The notes below the pieces were generated by a model. It searched no databases. It was not told the origin of the DNA and worked only from the letters and a program-made list of their open reading frames with translations. DNA of 64,000 nucleotides from positions 6,061,704 through 6,125,703 of the forward strand of contig OW818680.1 in NCBI GenBank assembly GCA_942493055.1. Reading direction: 5' to 3'. The DNA is from CAIZQW01 sp942493055. Lineage in GTDB: Bacteria > Verrucomicrobiota > Kiritimatiellia > RFP12 > UBA1067. Within the stretch, counting starts at the first letter, position 1. The number at the start of each line of letters is the position of its first letter. This document shows positions 41,703 to 51,420 of this stretch, one piece after another. The position numbers and the translations under genes are program-made.

Positions 41703-43850
41703 TTATCGTGCCTCGAGCTCCTCAGGTGGGGTGTTAATCCATTGGCGGATCGTATCGCTGAGGGGTTGAACAGCAATGATGGTCGCAATGGCTTCGCCGC
41801 CGAGGACAGGAATGGTGGTCTGTTCGCCTGCGCGCTTGCCTTCAAGGGCTTGCGCCATGCGGGTGCGGCAGGAGATGATATTCAGTTGCTCGTCGCGGTC
41901 CCACTCCCCAAGGATCGTGTAGGTGCGCTCTGCCTCGCCGTCGGGTTGAATCACAACCGTGGTGCCTTGTCCGGCCTTGTCAAAGGGGAAGGTGGTAAAG
42001 TCGGTTCCCTTGACCTGCTTGAGCTCAAGCTGGAGTTCCGATTGCCGCTGGAGCAGCTGGCGCTGGTAGTCTTTCGCCGCCTGATATTCAAAGTTTTCAC
42101 GCAGGTCGCCATAGCTGCGAGCCGTTGCGATATCATTGCTGTTTTTCGGGAGCTCGACCTCGATCAGGCGCTTGTATTGCGCCTGCTTTTCGCTGAGGGA
42201 GCGCCACGAGGTCTGACGGATGGGTGCCTGGTTCTGTTGCTGAACAATCCTTTTGCGATCCGAGAGGGAGGGTTCGATTTTGAGCATGCGGCCCAGCAAC
42301 GTGCGATGCGTGGTCGAATCCCAGGCAGAGGAGGCCTGGATGCGTTCAAACAGATACTGGCGCTGCGTCAGAGAGAGGTTCTTCTCGAAGATATCATCCA
42401 GCTTTGATTCAATGAATTGCTTGATGTTGTTCTGCATGCGGAGCGCTTCGCCCGAAAGCTTGCTCTCAATGATGCTGATGGCCTGGCCCAGTAAATCGAT
42501 CAGGGGCGGAATATTCCAGGTGGGGATGGTTTCGCGGTAACGCAAGACCCAGTTGATCAGGGTTGGAGGAACCTTTGATTGGCCTAAAACAGCTGAGCAG
42601 GCGCTCGCGGCTTCAGGTGTCTCACGGAGGGTCGTGAGGACATCGTTCACCAAGTTAAACGGCATGCTTCCCAGGTTGTCCAGGAACGTGATGTTGGCAG
42701 ACGTCCCTTCGGCCAGCAGGAACTGCGTCATGGCGTTGATATCACGTACGGCGAGCGTCTCCGAGGCGGTGATGTAGCGCTCGTTCGCCCACAGATGGTG
42801 ACGCAACTGGTCGATCGGCGGATTCAAAAAGCCGAGCCGGTTGATGGTGACTGCCAGGCGGGCATAGAGCGCCGGGTCCGTGTTGTGCGCGCCTTTGATT
42901 GCAAAGGAGAGACGGTCTTCCAGGACGCCGCGGTCGACGTCTTCAAGGCCAGCCAGATTGCCGGTCGCATCAAATTCGAGCACGGCTTCCAGGATCTTGA
43001 CGGGATCTTTCAATGTGGAGATGCGGCTGAACCAGGAGTCGCCGTAGGATTCGACTTCCGTGCGCAGTTCAATCAAGTCGGTTCGCTTCTGGGGGATATT
43101 GACCAGCGGATTCGCTTTGAGGGCCTTGCGTGCCGCGTCCCAGAAGCTCTTCCAGTTCGCTGAAGGGACAAAGCCGTTCTTCACGAGCACGTCCTCAAGC
43201 TTGACAATCGTCATGTTGCCAAAGCTGCGCAAGGCGAGGCAAACAAGTTCCCCTTGCTTTTCAGAGACCATCTTCTTGATGCCCTCCGGATCGTTGTGAC
43301 GCAAGGTCATCAGATGGTCATGGGGGGCGCGGACAAGACTGTCGCAGGCCGTCGTAAAGGACAAGGTATGGTTGGGCTTGCCGATGAAATCAATGGTGAT
43401 CCGCTTGTAGAAATCATCGAGCCGCTTAACCGTTCCCACGCCCCAGTTCGCGTCGATGACGAGTGTTCCGGGCACCAGCGCCAGGAGCAGGTCCATCCTT
43501 CGGAAGGATTCTTCAAGTGGCACGGTGCCGAATGCGGCTGTCTCAATGAGCGCGGTCGCCAGACGATCTTTAATAGCCGCTTTTTTTAGAATGTCCCGGA
43601 TGCCAGTCAGCTTCAACTGTGCGGAGAGCGACTGCGCGCAGTCTTTCATGAGCAGGTAGAGCCCTTGGAAATCAGCCGCCTCGACAAGCTCCTGCATGAG
43701 CATGGTGGTCCATTCGTCTGCTTTTTTTCCGTCTTCCAGGACGGAGGAAGAGTGAATCAGGGGGAGCATGGTCGCTACCGGCAGGGGGCGCTTGCCGATT
43801 AAATCAAAGAACTGAGCCTCAACTTCTGAGTAGGTGGGAGCATTTTCCAT
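41703..43850 (-). CDS. Large GreA/GreB-domain elongation-factor protein
   Basis: 715 aa from the ATG at 43850, preceded by AAGGAT; 27 more codons are open upstream but carry no conserved sequence. Only the C-terminal part (about 575-705) matches GreA/GreB: a coiled-coil-like region followed by the FKBP-like core (GQGTTVVIQPDGEAERTYTI, IPVLGGEAIATIIAV). The first 550 residues are helical and unlike classical GreA. Comparable long GreA-domain proteins occur in the PVC group. Transcript-cleavage stimulation is likely, but the long N-terminal part has no assigned role. It heads the run to radC. Confidence 0.8.
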   Translation of the reverse strand: MENAPTYSEVEAQFFDLIGKRPLPVATMLPLIHSSSVLEDGKKADEWTTMLMQELVEAADFQGLYLLMKDCAQSLSAQLKLTGIRDILKKAAIKDRLATALIETAAFGTVPLEESFRRMDLLLALVPGTLVIDANWGVGTVKRLDDFYKRITIDFIGKPNHTLSFTTACDSLVRAPHDHLMTLRHNDPEGIKKMVSEKQGELVCLALRSFGNMTIVKLEDVLVKNGFVPSANWKSFWDAARKALKANPLVNIPQKRTDLIELRTEVESYGDSWFSRISTLKDPVKILEAVLEFDATGNLAGLEDVDRGVLEDRLSFAIKGAHNTDPALYARLAVTINRLGFLNPPIDQLRHHLWANERYITASETLAVRDINAMTQFLLAEGTSANITFLDNLGSMPFNLVNDVLTTLRETPEAASACSAVLGQSKVPPTLINWVLRYRETIPTWNIPPLIDLLGQAISIIESKLSGEALRMQNNIKQFIESKLDDIFEKNLSLTQRQYLFERIQASSAWDSTTHRTLLGRMLKIEPSLSDRKRIVQQQNQAPIRQTSWRSLSEKQAQYKRLIEVELPKNSNDIATARSYGDLRENFEYQAAKDYQRQLLQRQSELQLELKQVKGTDFTTFPFDKAGQGTTVVIQPDGEAERTYTILGEWDRDEQLNIISCRTRMAQALEGKRAGEQTTIPVLGGEAIATIIAVQPLSDTIRQWINTPPEELEAR

Positions 43851-44040
43851 TGTTAAAGATCCTTCGATGCGGTTGTGAAAGGTCGATACTATATCAAAAT
43901 GCAGGCATTCGAGTACACAGAAAAATGACAAAGAAAAGGAGAGTTTTTATTCACGACAAGCGGGAGGGTATTTGCTACTATACCGCTTTTCAAAGGTGAC
44001 ATAGCTTAATTGAAGAAAGGTTGCCAAGTGTAGGTAATTT

Positions 44041-46212
44041 ATGAATGAACTAACCATCGTCCATCTCCAGAGCAAGTTACAAAATGAGACGACATTGAAT
44101 CTTAAGTCGAATGAGTTTACAGATTTTTTTAGAATTTTTTGCGATTCCACATTCCCCTCGGATGAGCCGATTGACTGGCCGTTGATCCGTATTGTGCCCG
44201 CGACAAACGCGGAAGCCTTGGCGCACATGATGTTTGCGGATGGCGATAGTGCCAACGGACAGTTGACGGACGATGCTAAAAACTGCATCATGTTTCTGCT
44301 GGATGACTGCTTTGAGGTGGACGGACAGAAGATGTTTCTGCACCAGCTCTGTGCGGAAGGCATCTTTCTGCACCGTTGGCTCAACACCTATTTCCCGGTA
44401 CAGCCCAAGATCGTCTTGATGTCCAACCAGGAGGCGAAGTTCCAGCCCCCTTCCAAGCGCTGGACCTTCAAGCCGTATGGGCTGTTTGAAAACATGCGGA
44501 TCCATGAACAGCGTATTCTTCACTTGTTCAGATCCTTGTGGGAGCCGCGCTTCTGGCACCAACTGCGGAACTATGTGATCAAGGAGGCCGGTTCCTCCTG
44601 GCATACGCCCGGACACAACTCGGGCCATGCGTTTACAAACTCCCTCTTTCTTCAGGGCTTTCGCTCTGAATTCGGCAGCATGAGCTTCAGGTGCGACCTC
44701 AGTTCGTCGGTGCACTGCCTCGGCGACTTGTCCAAGCCGGAATCGCATACGCCCTTATCCGATGCACAGCGGTTGACGGCTGAAATTTTTGGCGCCGCGC
44801 AGAGTTGCTACATCACCAATGGCTCCTCCACGGCGAATAAAGCCATGCTGATGACGCTCTTGCGCCCGGGTGAATATGTTTTGCTGGATCGGAACTGCCA
44901 TAAATCCGTGCATCATGCGGTGGTGATGTCCGGTGCGATCCCCCAATATCTGCCGGCCTGCTTTAATGCGCGTCTGGGTGTCTGGGGCCCGATCTCGATT
45001 AAGGATCTCAGTCAGGCGATCAACGCCTGGTATCCTGAAGAGAAGAAGCCGCGCATGGTGATCCTGACGACCTGCACGTATGAAGGCATCCTCTATCCGG
45101 TCTGGGAGATTGCCCGGCTCTGCGAACGCAACGGCATGCTCTTCTATGCGGACGAAGCATGGGCGCCCTATCTGAGCTTCCATCCTTACTACACGTGGGT
45201 CACGGCGGATGGACAGCGTGTCCGCTACAATGCCATCCACGAGACCTCCAGTGCTCATTTTGCAGTGCACTCGACGCACAAGACCATGGCCGCGTTCAGC
45301 CAGGCCTCCATGATTCATGTCTCCTCCCGTTTCAAGCAGCTGTTTGAGACAGAGGGGCAGGATTGGCAGTGGCTGCGTTCGCGCTTTGCGATTAATGGAC
45401 ACGGCTCCTACTCGAAGTTCTCACATGACCTCCATGAGGTGCTCCGCTATTGGCACTCGACGTCACCGCATTATCCCATGATGGCCACACTCGACTGCGC
45501 CGGGGTGCAGATGCGCCTTGAAGGGATGCGCTTGATCGAGGAGCGCCTCCGGTGGATTAAGAGCTTTAAGGAGCGTGTCACGCTTGACTGCGGGCTGACC
45601 GAAGCTGAATGCTTTGTCGGGTTGCGGGAAGTCGTGGGGGAGGATCAGGCTGACCAGTATGAACGGGCCGGGTATCTGCATGATCCGCTGAAATTGACGA
45701 TTTCATTTAAAACAGAGGAGGGGTGCAGTGACTTCAAGGAGTTGCTGCGCGAGTGCCGTATCCAGTGGGAGAAGTCGACACCTGTCACGATTCTCTTCCT
45801 GGTGTCCATGGGAACGGTCGAAACCCATTTCGGCTATCTCTATCGGGCGATTTTGCAGATGAAAGATGCCATCGGGCGTCCGGAGAAGGATGCCTTTGCG
45901 TCAAGCGTGGTGGATGCCGTGAAAGGGCAGACCGTCGTGATCCCGCGTGACGCGGCCTTGTGTGACGGTGAACTGATGAAACTGCAAGATACGGAAAACC
46001 GGATCAGCAGCCAGTTCCTGGTTCCCTATCCGCCCGGAATTCCGCTTTTTCTGCCTGGACTCAAGATCACGCGTCCGATGATCGACATTGTTCTCATGGT
46101 CGCTGAGAAAGAGGGGGCTGATTCGGTCCATGGACTTTTCGAGCGGAACGGGGAGTATTATGTTGAGGTTATCCGGGACGATGAGCTTGGCAAGCTGACG
46201 TTTCTTGCATAA
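44041..46212 (+). CDS. Orn/Lys/Arg decarboxylase, fold-type I (probable arginine or lysine decarboxylase)
   Basis: 723 aa. An N-terminal wing domain (about 1-140) precedes the aspartate-aminotransferase-fold PLP domain. The PLP lysine is Lys414 in HSTHKTMAAFSQASMIHV, the classical motif of this family, and an upstream TPGHNSGHAF supports the assignment. The C-terminal part has the usual closing domain. Such enzymes make cadaverine, agmatine or putrescine for acid tolerance or polyamine supply. The substrate cannot be chosen from sequence alone. The ATG has a weak AGGT upstream. It is followed by the DUF1553 gene 62 bases away. Confidence 0.92.
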   Translation: MNELTIVHLQSKLQNETTLNLKSNEFTDFFRIFCDSTFPSDEPIDWPLIRIVPATNAEALAHMMFADGDSANGQLTDDAKNCIMFLLDDCFEVDGQKMFLHQLCAEGIFLHRWLNTYFPVQPKIVLMSNQEAKFQPPSKRWTFKPYGLFENMRIHEQRILHLFRSLWEPRFWHQLRNYVIKEAGSSWHTPGHNSGHAFTNSLFLQGFRSEFGSMSFRCDLSSSVHCLGDLSKPESHTPLSDAQRLTAEIFGAAQSCYITNGSSTANKAMLMTLLRPGEYVLLDRNCHKSVHHAVVMSGAIPQYLPACFNARLGVWGPISIKDLSQAINAWYPEEKKPRMVILTTCTYEGILYPVWEIARLCERNGMLFYADEAWAPYLSFHPYYTWVTADGQRVRYNAIHETSSAHFAVHSTHKTMAAFSQASMIHVSSRFKQLFETEGQDWQWLRSRFAINGHGSYSKFSHDLHEVLRYWHSTSPHYPMMATLDCAGVQMRLEGMRLIEERLRWIKSFKERVTLDCGLTEAECFVGLREVVGEDQADQYERAGYLHDPLKLTISFKTEEGCSDFKELLRECRIQWEKSTPVTILFLVSMGTVETHFGYLYRAILQMKDAIGRPEKDAFASSVVDAVKGQTVVIPRDAALCDGELMKLQDTENRISSQFLVPYPPGIPLFLPGLKITRPMIDIVLMVAEKEGADSVHGLFERNGEYYVEVIRDDELGKLTFLA

Positions 46213-46274
46213 TTTTGGCAATATTGTAGTCTCTAACTCGTTTGATAGATATGTTAGTATATCGAAAGGGGACT

Positions 46275-47813
46275 ATGCGATTTCTTGTATATGTATTTTT
46301 AGTCGGGGGAGCTTGTGCGTCATGGGCGCGTGAGCCTGTATCTCCGTTTGAGGGCGCCACGAAGGTTGTTGATGTCACGCGTGCAGATCGCGCGGTGATC
46401 TCCGGCTGGAAAGCCAAGGGCTGTGTCCTGCCGTATGTTGCATCGGACACGGTCTATGTCCGGCGCCTCTATTTGTCGCTCGGGGGGCGTTTGCCAACCG
46501 TGGAGGAGGCTAAGGAGTTTGTTGAAGACAAGAGCCCTGCCAAGTATGACAAGCTGATCGCTCAGCTGCTCGACAGCGAGAGCTTCTTTGATTACTGGAC
46601 CATGAAGTGGTGTGATGCGCTCCGCGTGAAGTCTGAGTTCCCCATTAACTTGTGGCCCAATGCGGTCTATGGATATCAGCGCCGGATCCGCACATTTCTC
46701 GAAAAGAATGAACCCTATGACGCCTTCGTTCGCGCGTTGCTGACAACATCCGGCAGCAATTTCCGTGCGATGGAGGTCAATTTCTACCGGGCCATGGCGG
46801 AGCGCAAGCCCGAGGCGATCGCCCGGGCGATCGGCCAGACCTTTATGGGTATTCGCGTGGAGAAGTTGCCGCCTCAAGCGCAAACCAACATGGCCGCCTT
46901 TTTTGATGGGGTCACCTACAGTGCTACGATGGAGTGGAAAGAGGAGATCGTCTACTGGAAGCCGGTTGAGGCCAAGCGTCAGCTCGTGCTGCCGAACGGG
47001 AAGAGCAAGGCGGCTGATGCAGCAACGGACGGGCGCCTCCTCTTCGCAGACTACCTGACCACCGGCTCCTGTGACCTCTTTGCAAAAGCCGCAGTCAATC
47101 GCGTCTGGTTCTGGATGTATGGCGAGGGGTTGTACGAGGATCCGGATGATTTGAACTCGAAATGCCTCAATGAGAAGCTCGTTGCCGAGCTTGCAGAGGG
47201 CTTTGTGGCGTCCAAGTATGATTTTAAGGCGTTGTGCCGTGCAGTCGCCTCCTCCATCCTGATGCGGGCCTCTTCGGTCGGAGGCAATGAAGAGTCAAGC
47301 AAGCGTGCATACGCCACATACCCCGTGCGGCGCATGGATGCGGAGGTCATGGAAGACGCCATCCGCGATATATCCCACACGACCTTTGATTATTCCAGTG
47401 TCATTCCTGAGCCCTTCACCTATATTCCAGCAAAGAACAGGACCGTGACCCTGGCGGATGGTTCGATTAACAGTCAGTTCCTGATTCTGTTTGGCCGGCC
47501 TGCACGGGATACCGGACTCTTGACGGAGCGCAACAACACCATCAATGCCAAGCAGATGCTCTTCCTCTACAACTCAGGTGATCTCTATCGCAGGGTCTCC
47601 GCCATCGGACGTTTGAGTTCCCTGAAGAAGCTGAAGCCTGAGCAACAGGTTGAGCGCGCCTATTGGATGTTCTATTCCCGTCCGATGATGGCCTCTGAAC
47701 GGAAACGGATACAGGACGGCATGATGAAGGTTGACGCGAAGAATCGCTGGCGCGCTTATCAGGATGTGGGCTGGCAGTTGCTGAATTCTAAAGAATTTGT
47801 CTATATTCACTAA
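46275..47813 (+). CDS. DUF1549/DUF1553 protein (short form), secreted
   Basis: 512 aa from the ATG at 46275, preceded by AAGGGG and starting a signal peptide (FLVYVFLVGGACASWA). The DUF1549 part (about 45-135, SPAKYDKLIAQLLDSE) and the DUF1553 part (about 255-440, FAKAAVNRVWFWMYGEG) are joined with little between. The usual protein of this type in planctomycetes is about 900 aa with an added cytochrome c-like domain, which is missing here. It forms a trio with DUF1501 and a PPC-like gene; no function is established. Confidence 0.88.
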   Translation: MRFLVYVFLVGGACASWAREPVSPFEGATKVVDVTRADRAVISGWKAKGCVLPYVASDTVYVRRLYLSLGGRLPTVEEAKEFVEDKSPAKYDKLIAQLLDSESFFDYWTMKWCDALRVKSEFPINLWPNAVYGYQRRIRTFLEKNEPYDAFVRALLTTSGSNFRAMEVNFYRAMAERKPEAIARAIGQTFMGIRVEKLPPQAQTNMAAFFDGVTYSATMEWKEEIVYWKPVEAKRQLVLPNGKSKAADAATDGRLLFADYLTTGSCDLFAKAAVNRVWFWMYGEGLYEDPDDLNSKCLNEKLVAELAEGFVASKYDFKALCRAVASSILMRASSVGGNEESSKRAYATYPVRRMDAEVMEDAIRDISHTTFDYSSVIPEPFTYIPAKNRTVTLADGSINSQFLILFGRPARDTGLLTERNNTINAKQMLFLYNSGDLYRRVSAIGRLSSLKKLKPEQQVERAYWMFYSRPMMASERKRIQDGMMKVDAKNRWRAYQDVGWQLLNSKEFVYIH

Positions 47814-47827
47814 GGCGGGAGGTTACT

Positions 47828-49180
47828 ATGATATCAAGACGCAAATGGTTGGAATCAGCAGGGCTCGGTGGCGCGGCTGCCGGACTCTCCTCACTCGGGC
47901 TTCGCGCAGAAGAACGCGCGCCTCAAAAGCAGGTTGCGGACAAGACTCCGGCACGCGCGCAAACCGCTAAATCCGTCATTGAAATCTGGGTGTGGGGCGG
48001 ACCCTCCCAACTGGAGACATTTGATCCGAAACCCAAGGCGCCGTTCGATTACAACAACGGACTCAAGGCCATTCCCACAAATGTGCCGGGCATCGAAATC
48101 AGCGAAATGATGCCCAAGCTGGCTCAGCAGGCTGACAAGTATTCGCTGATCCGCTCGATGACGCATGAACATTACGGACATGAGACCGCCACCTATTTGA
48201 TGCAGACCGGACGCGAGCCCGGCGGCGGACGCGTCTTTCCCGCGATTGGCGCTGTCACGGCGATGTTTAAATCAAAGGTCTACAAGGGGGATATCCCCCC
48301 TTATGTGATCCTGACCGTGCCGAAGGGACGATTCTCCGAAATCGGTTTTCTGAGCGAACAGTATGCCCCATTGGTGACCGGTGGAAATCCGACACAGCCG
48401 CGTTTCATCGTGGACGGCATTGTACCGGCAGGCGATCAGTCACCCGATGAGATGAAGGCGCGCTTTGAACGGATGGATTCGATGGATACGTTAGGCAAGG
48501 TATCCTCCGGAAATCCCGCTTTCGAAAATTTCAAGACGGCCGGAACCGGCGCCCGTCAAGTTGTCTTCGGTGACGCGGCAAAGGCCTTCGACCTCAATCT
48601 TGAGGCAGCGGAGATGCGTGACAAGTATGGACGCACATCCGTGGGCCAGTCGTGCTTAGTGGCGCGCAGGCTGGTCGAACAAGGCGTTCCCTACATCACG
48701 ATCAATGCGCAGGGGTGGGACTCGCACAAGCGTCATTTTGAAACGATGAAACAACGTACCGCAGAGATGGACCAGGCTGTTGCAGCCCTGCTGGAGGATT
48801 TGAACGCGAAGAACCTGCTCGATACCACGATTGTCTGGTGGACAGGTGAGTTCGGCCGCACGCCCAAAATTCAACGCGATGCGCCATGGATGGGTGGACG
48901 CAATCACTTCTGCCCGTGCTTCAACGCCATGGTCGCAGGTGGCGGCTTTGCAGGTGGCCGCGTTGTCGGTGAGTCGGACGAGACCGCGAGCAAGGTGGTG
49001 AGCCGTCCCGTGGCGCCGCAGGACTTGCTGGGGAGTATTTATGAACTGTGTGGCATCGATCCGGACGGTAAGCTGCCCAATCCGATGAATATCGATTGCA
49101 CGATTCTGCCACCGGAGAGTTCAGCCGGGCGCCTGCGCGAACTCTATAAGAGTATCAAGCCGATAGCGGCAAAAGTTTAA
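47828..49180 (+). CDS. DUF1501 protein, predicted Tat substrate
   Basis: 450 aa. The N-terminus has a twin-arginine motif (SRRKWLESAG) and a hydrophobic AGLGGAAAGLSSLGL, so export by Tat is predicted. The body has the DUF1501 alkaline-phosphatase-like layout: IWVWGGPSQLETFDPKP, SMTHEHYGHETATY, TGEFGRTPKIQ and NHFCPC. The pairing with DUF1553 is a standard planctomycete/verrucomicrobial arrangement, thought to act on polysaccharide-like substrates at the envelope, without a proven activity. It starts 14 bases after the DUF1553 stop with GGGAGG upstream. Confidence 0.92.
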   Translation: MISRRKWLESAGLGGAAAGLSSLGLRAEERAPQKQVADKTPARAQTAKSVIEIWVWGGPSQLETFDPKPKAPFDYNNGLKAIPTNVPGIEISEMMPKLAQQADKYSLIRSMTHEHYGHETATYLMQTGREPGGGRVFPAIGAVTAMFKSKVYKGDIPPYVILTVPKGRFSEIGFLSEQYAPLVTGGNPTQPRFIVDGIVPAGDQSPDEMKARFERMDSMDTLGKVSSGNPAFENFKTAGTGARQVVFGDAAKAFDLNLEAAEMRDKYGRTSVGQSCLVARRLVEQGVPYITINAQGWDSHKRHFETMKQRTAEMDQAVAALLEDLNAKNLLDTTIVWWTGEFGRTPKIQRDAPWMGGRNHFCPCFNAMVAGGGFAGGRVVGESDETASKVVSRPVAPQDLLGSIYELCGIDPDGKLPNPMNIDCTILPPESSAGRLRELYKSIKPIAAKV

Positions 49181-49217
49181 TAGGGGTTAATCCTAGCATT
49201 GACAGGGGGAGTTTGAG

Positions 49218-51011
49218 ATGAAACGTACTTATCTATTGGCTGTGTGCGCGACGAGCGCCCTCTGGGTCAATGCGGCGCCTTATATTGGCTATGTCTATCC
49301 CGCGGGAGGCCAGCAGGGGACCTCCCTGCAACTCCTGGTCGGAGGCAGCGGCATCCTATCAAAAAATGATTTCGGACATGTCTCCGGCGATGGCGTGACG
49401 GTCCGAGATATTATTGTCGTGCCTAATTTTCCCAACCCGTCGGGCGTTCAGCGCAAATGGATTCTGGACTGGCTTGAAAATATCGACGATGGAAAAATGA
49501 CGCGGCCGCCGATGCCGACGAAACAGGAACACCTGGATGAGTGGCGTGAGAATCCCTGGTGGGAGACATTGGACAAGCTGGATGACTTGCAGCGCGATCT
49601 TGTTCTCCGTGACTTGCTGACACGGCGTAATGCGCTTCAGAGCGCCCCGTCAATTCGCCAGATGGCGATTGTGAAGGTCGATATCGCCGCAGATGCGCCT
49701 CCTGGACTTCGGGAACTGCGCTTGTGGAATACCTTGTCCGGCGTGTCTGTCCCCCGGAAATTTTATGTGAGCAAGATGCCGCATCAGTGCGAGCCCCGCT
49801 ATATTTCCCCGTCGCGTCCTCAAAAGCCCTTGCCCACGATTGCAACCGTCCCTGTGGCTGTGGACGGCCAGTTGATGCCAGGAGAGGTGGATGTCTATAA
49901 GTTCAGACTGGAACGCAACAAATCCTATCGCTTCACAGCCCAGGCCCGTTCCTTGCTGCCGTTTATCGGTGACGCTGTTCCCGGCCATTGCCAGCTGGTT
50001 CTGCGTCTCCTGAACTCGGACAATAAAGAGGTCGCCTTTGTGGATGACGTCTATTTCAATCCGGATCCCATTCTGTTTTATAAGCCTGCACAATCCGGTG
50101 AATATACGCTGGAAGTCCGCGATAACCTCTATCGGGGACGTGAAGACTTTGTGTATGAAGTAGTCCTGGATGAGGGCCAGCCTCAGCCTAAGACATATTC
50201 CAATCCCTTCCCGGATATGCCTGAGGTTAAGTACGCTACTCTCAATCAGAAACCGATTGATATTTCCAAGGTGCAATGCGTGACGGGTGTCCTGGCCAAC
50301 AAAAGCCAACAGGATGTCATCTCTTTTAAAGGTCTGAAGGGGCAGTCCCTCGTGGTTGAAATGAGCGCACGCCGTAACGGGTCGCCACTGGACGGCCTTG
50401 TGAAGCTCTATGATGGCGCGAACGTGAAGCTGGCGGAAGCTGATGATCATAAGGAGACCATCAACATCGGCGAGTATATTCAGCATGTCGACCCGTATCT
50501 CTGCCTGACGTTGCCGAAGGACGGGGAGTATCGGCTGGTCCTGGCTGATCGTACGCAAGGGTGCGGGGAGGATTATCGTTATTGGCTTCGCCTCGGGCCC
50601 CCCAGGCCTGATTTTGAGGTCTATTCAACCGTCTCTTTTGTCAATATCCCTGTCGGCAGTTTCTCACGTGTCAAACTGATGGTTGATCGTAAAGACGGCT
50701 TTACGAATGAAGTCAAGATCGTCTGTGATGATTTGGTGCTGAGCGAGAACGTAGTCGGAGCAACGAATATTGAGAAGAGCGTCTCCTTTAAAGCGAAAGA
50801 CGAACGCACAACAAAGCCCACGCCCATTCAACTCTATGCCGAGGCCATGATCAACGGGCAACAGGTTCGCAAGCCCGTCACGCCAGCAGATCAGATGATG
50901 CAGGCCTTTGCCTATAACCATCTCCTGCCCGCCAATAACTTCTATGCCCTGCAATATCGCTACTCCTCGCGCAAATCCGATTCCGGCAAGAAAACAAGCA
51001 AGAAAAAATAG
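49218..51011 (+). CDS. Secreted PPC-like domain protein, third gene of the DUF1553/DUF1501 trio
   Basis: 597 aa with a signal peptide (YLLAVCATSALWVNAA). Residues about 215-305 (PGEVDVYKFRLERNKSYRF, GEYTLEVRDNLYRG) and 350-460 are beta-rich and look like two bacterial pre-peptidase C-terminal (PPC) modules. The C-terminus ends in Lys/Ser (SDSGKKTSKKK). The gene is separated from the DUF1501 gene by 37 bases with GGGGG upstream, so the three are co-transcribed. It may bind a ligand on behalf of the other two. Confidence 0.8.
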   Translation: MKRTYLLAVCATSALWVNAAPYIGYVYPAGGQQGTSLQLLVGGSGILSKNDFGHVSGDGVTVRDIIVVPNFPNPSGVQRKWILDWLENIDDGKMTRPPMPTKQEHLDEWRENPWWETLDKLDDLQRDLVLRDLLTRRNALQSAPSIRQMAIVKVDIAADAPPGLRELRLWNTLSGVSVPRKFYVSKMPHQCEPRYISPSRPQKPLPTIATVPVAVDGQLMPGEVDVYKFRLERNKSYRFTAQARSLLPFIGDAVPGHCQLVLRLLNSDNKEVAFVDDVYFNPDPILFYKPAQSGEYTLEVRDNLYRGREDFVYEVVLDEGQPQPKTYSNPFPDMPEVKYATLNQKPIDISKVQCVTGVLANKSQQDVISFKGLKGQSLVVEMSARRNGSPLDGLVKLYDGANVKLAEADDHKETINIGEYIQHVDPYLCLTLPKDGEYRLVLADRTQGCGEDYRYWLRLGPPRPDFEVYSTVSFVNIPVGSFSRVKLMVDRKDGFTNEVKIVCDDLVLSENVVGATNIEKSVSFKAKDERTTKPTPIQLYAEAMINGQQVRKPVTPADQMMQAFAYNHLLPANNFYALQYRYSSRKSDSGKKTSKKK

Positions 51012-51420
51012 AGGGCTATTGGTGATTTTTAGCTACGACTCCGAGTCCACTTCGTCTGCCAATTTTTGAACGCAGGAGGCACTTGCAAAACCTCCGTCGA
51101 TCACGGCCACGACAAAGCGTTGCTCCAGAAGACACCAAGAACTTCGTTATTTCACCGGAGGGACGCGTTCTGTCGCGTCCGTCTTGGGTTTTGCAAGAAC
51201 CTTGCAGATATAAAAATCGACGGGATAAGACGATGTAGGAAGTGTCAGGGAATATTTAATTAAGCTGATTTAGTTTAATTGTTCCCAAATGGTTAAAAAT
51301 AGAGTGGACAAGCACAGGAAGAACTGATATTTTACCCATCAATGTAAAAAAAACGCGGGCAAGTTTGTTAAAAATGGGTATTTTTAGCTCTCTCCGCTTA
51401 TTGGGTTCGTTTAAAAGCTG
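51012..51420. other. Intergenic region with one foldback element
   Basis: I see no gene here. The 65-codon frame at 51066-51263 has no ribosome binding site and is rejected. The region contains a 116-base foldback element (51082-51197) and AT-rich sequence before the next gene, including a run of seven A (51348-51354) and TTTAATT-type stretches. Confidence 0.6.
51082..51197. repeat. Intergenic foldback element with 11-base inverted repeats
   Basis: CTTGCAAAACC (51082-51092) and its complement (51187-51197) bound the element. It also has a second inner hairpin, GGACGCG (51161-51167) with CGCGTCC (51174-51180). Confidence 0.75.

Noticed and set aside
51066..51263. 65-codon plus-strand frame
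   Set aside because: It runs through the foldback element at 51082-51197 and lacks a ribosome binding site.
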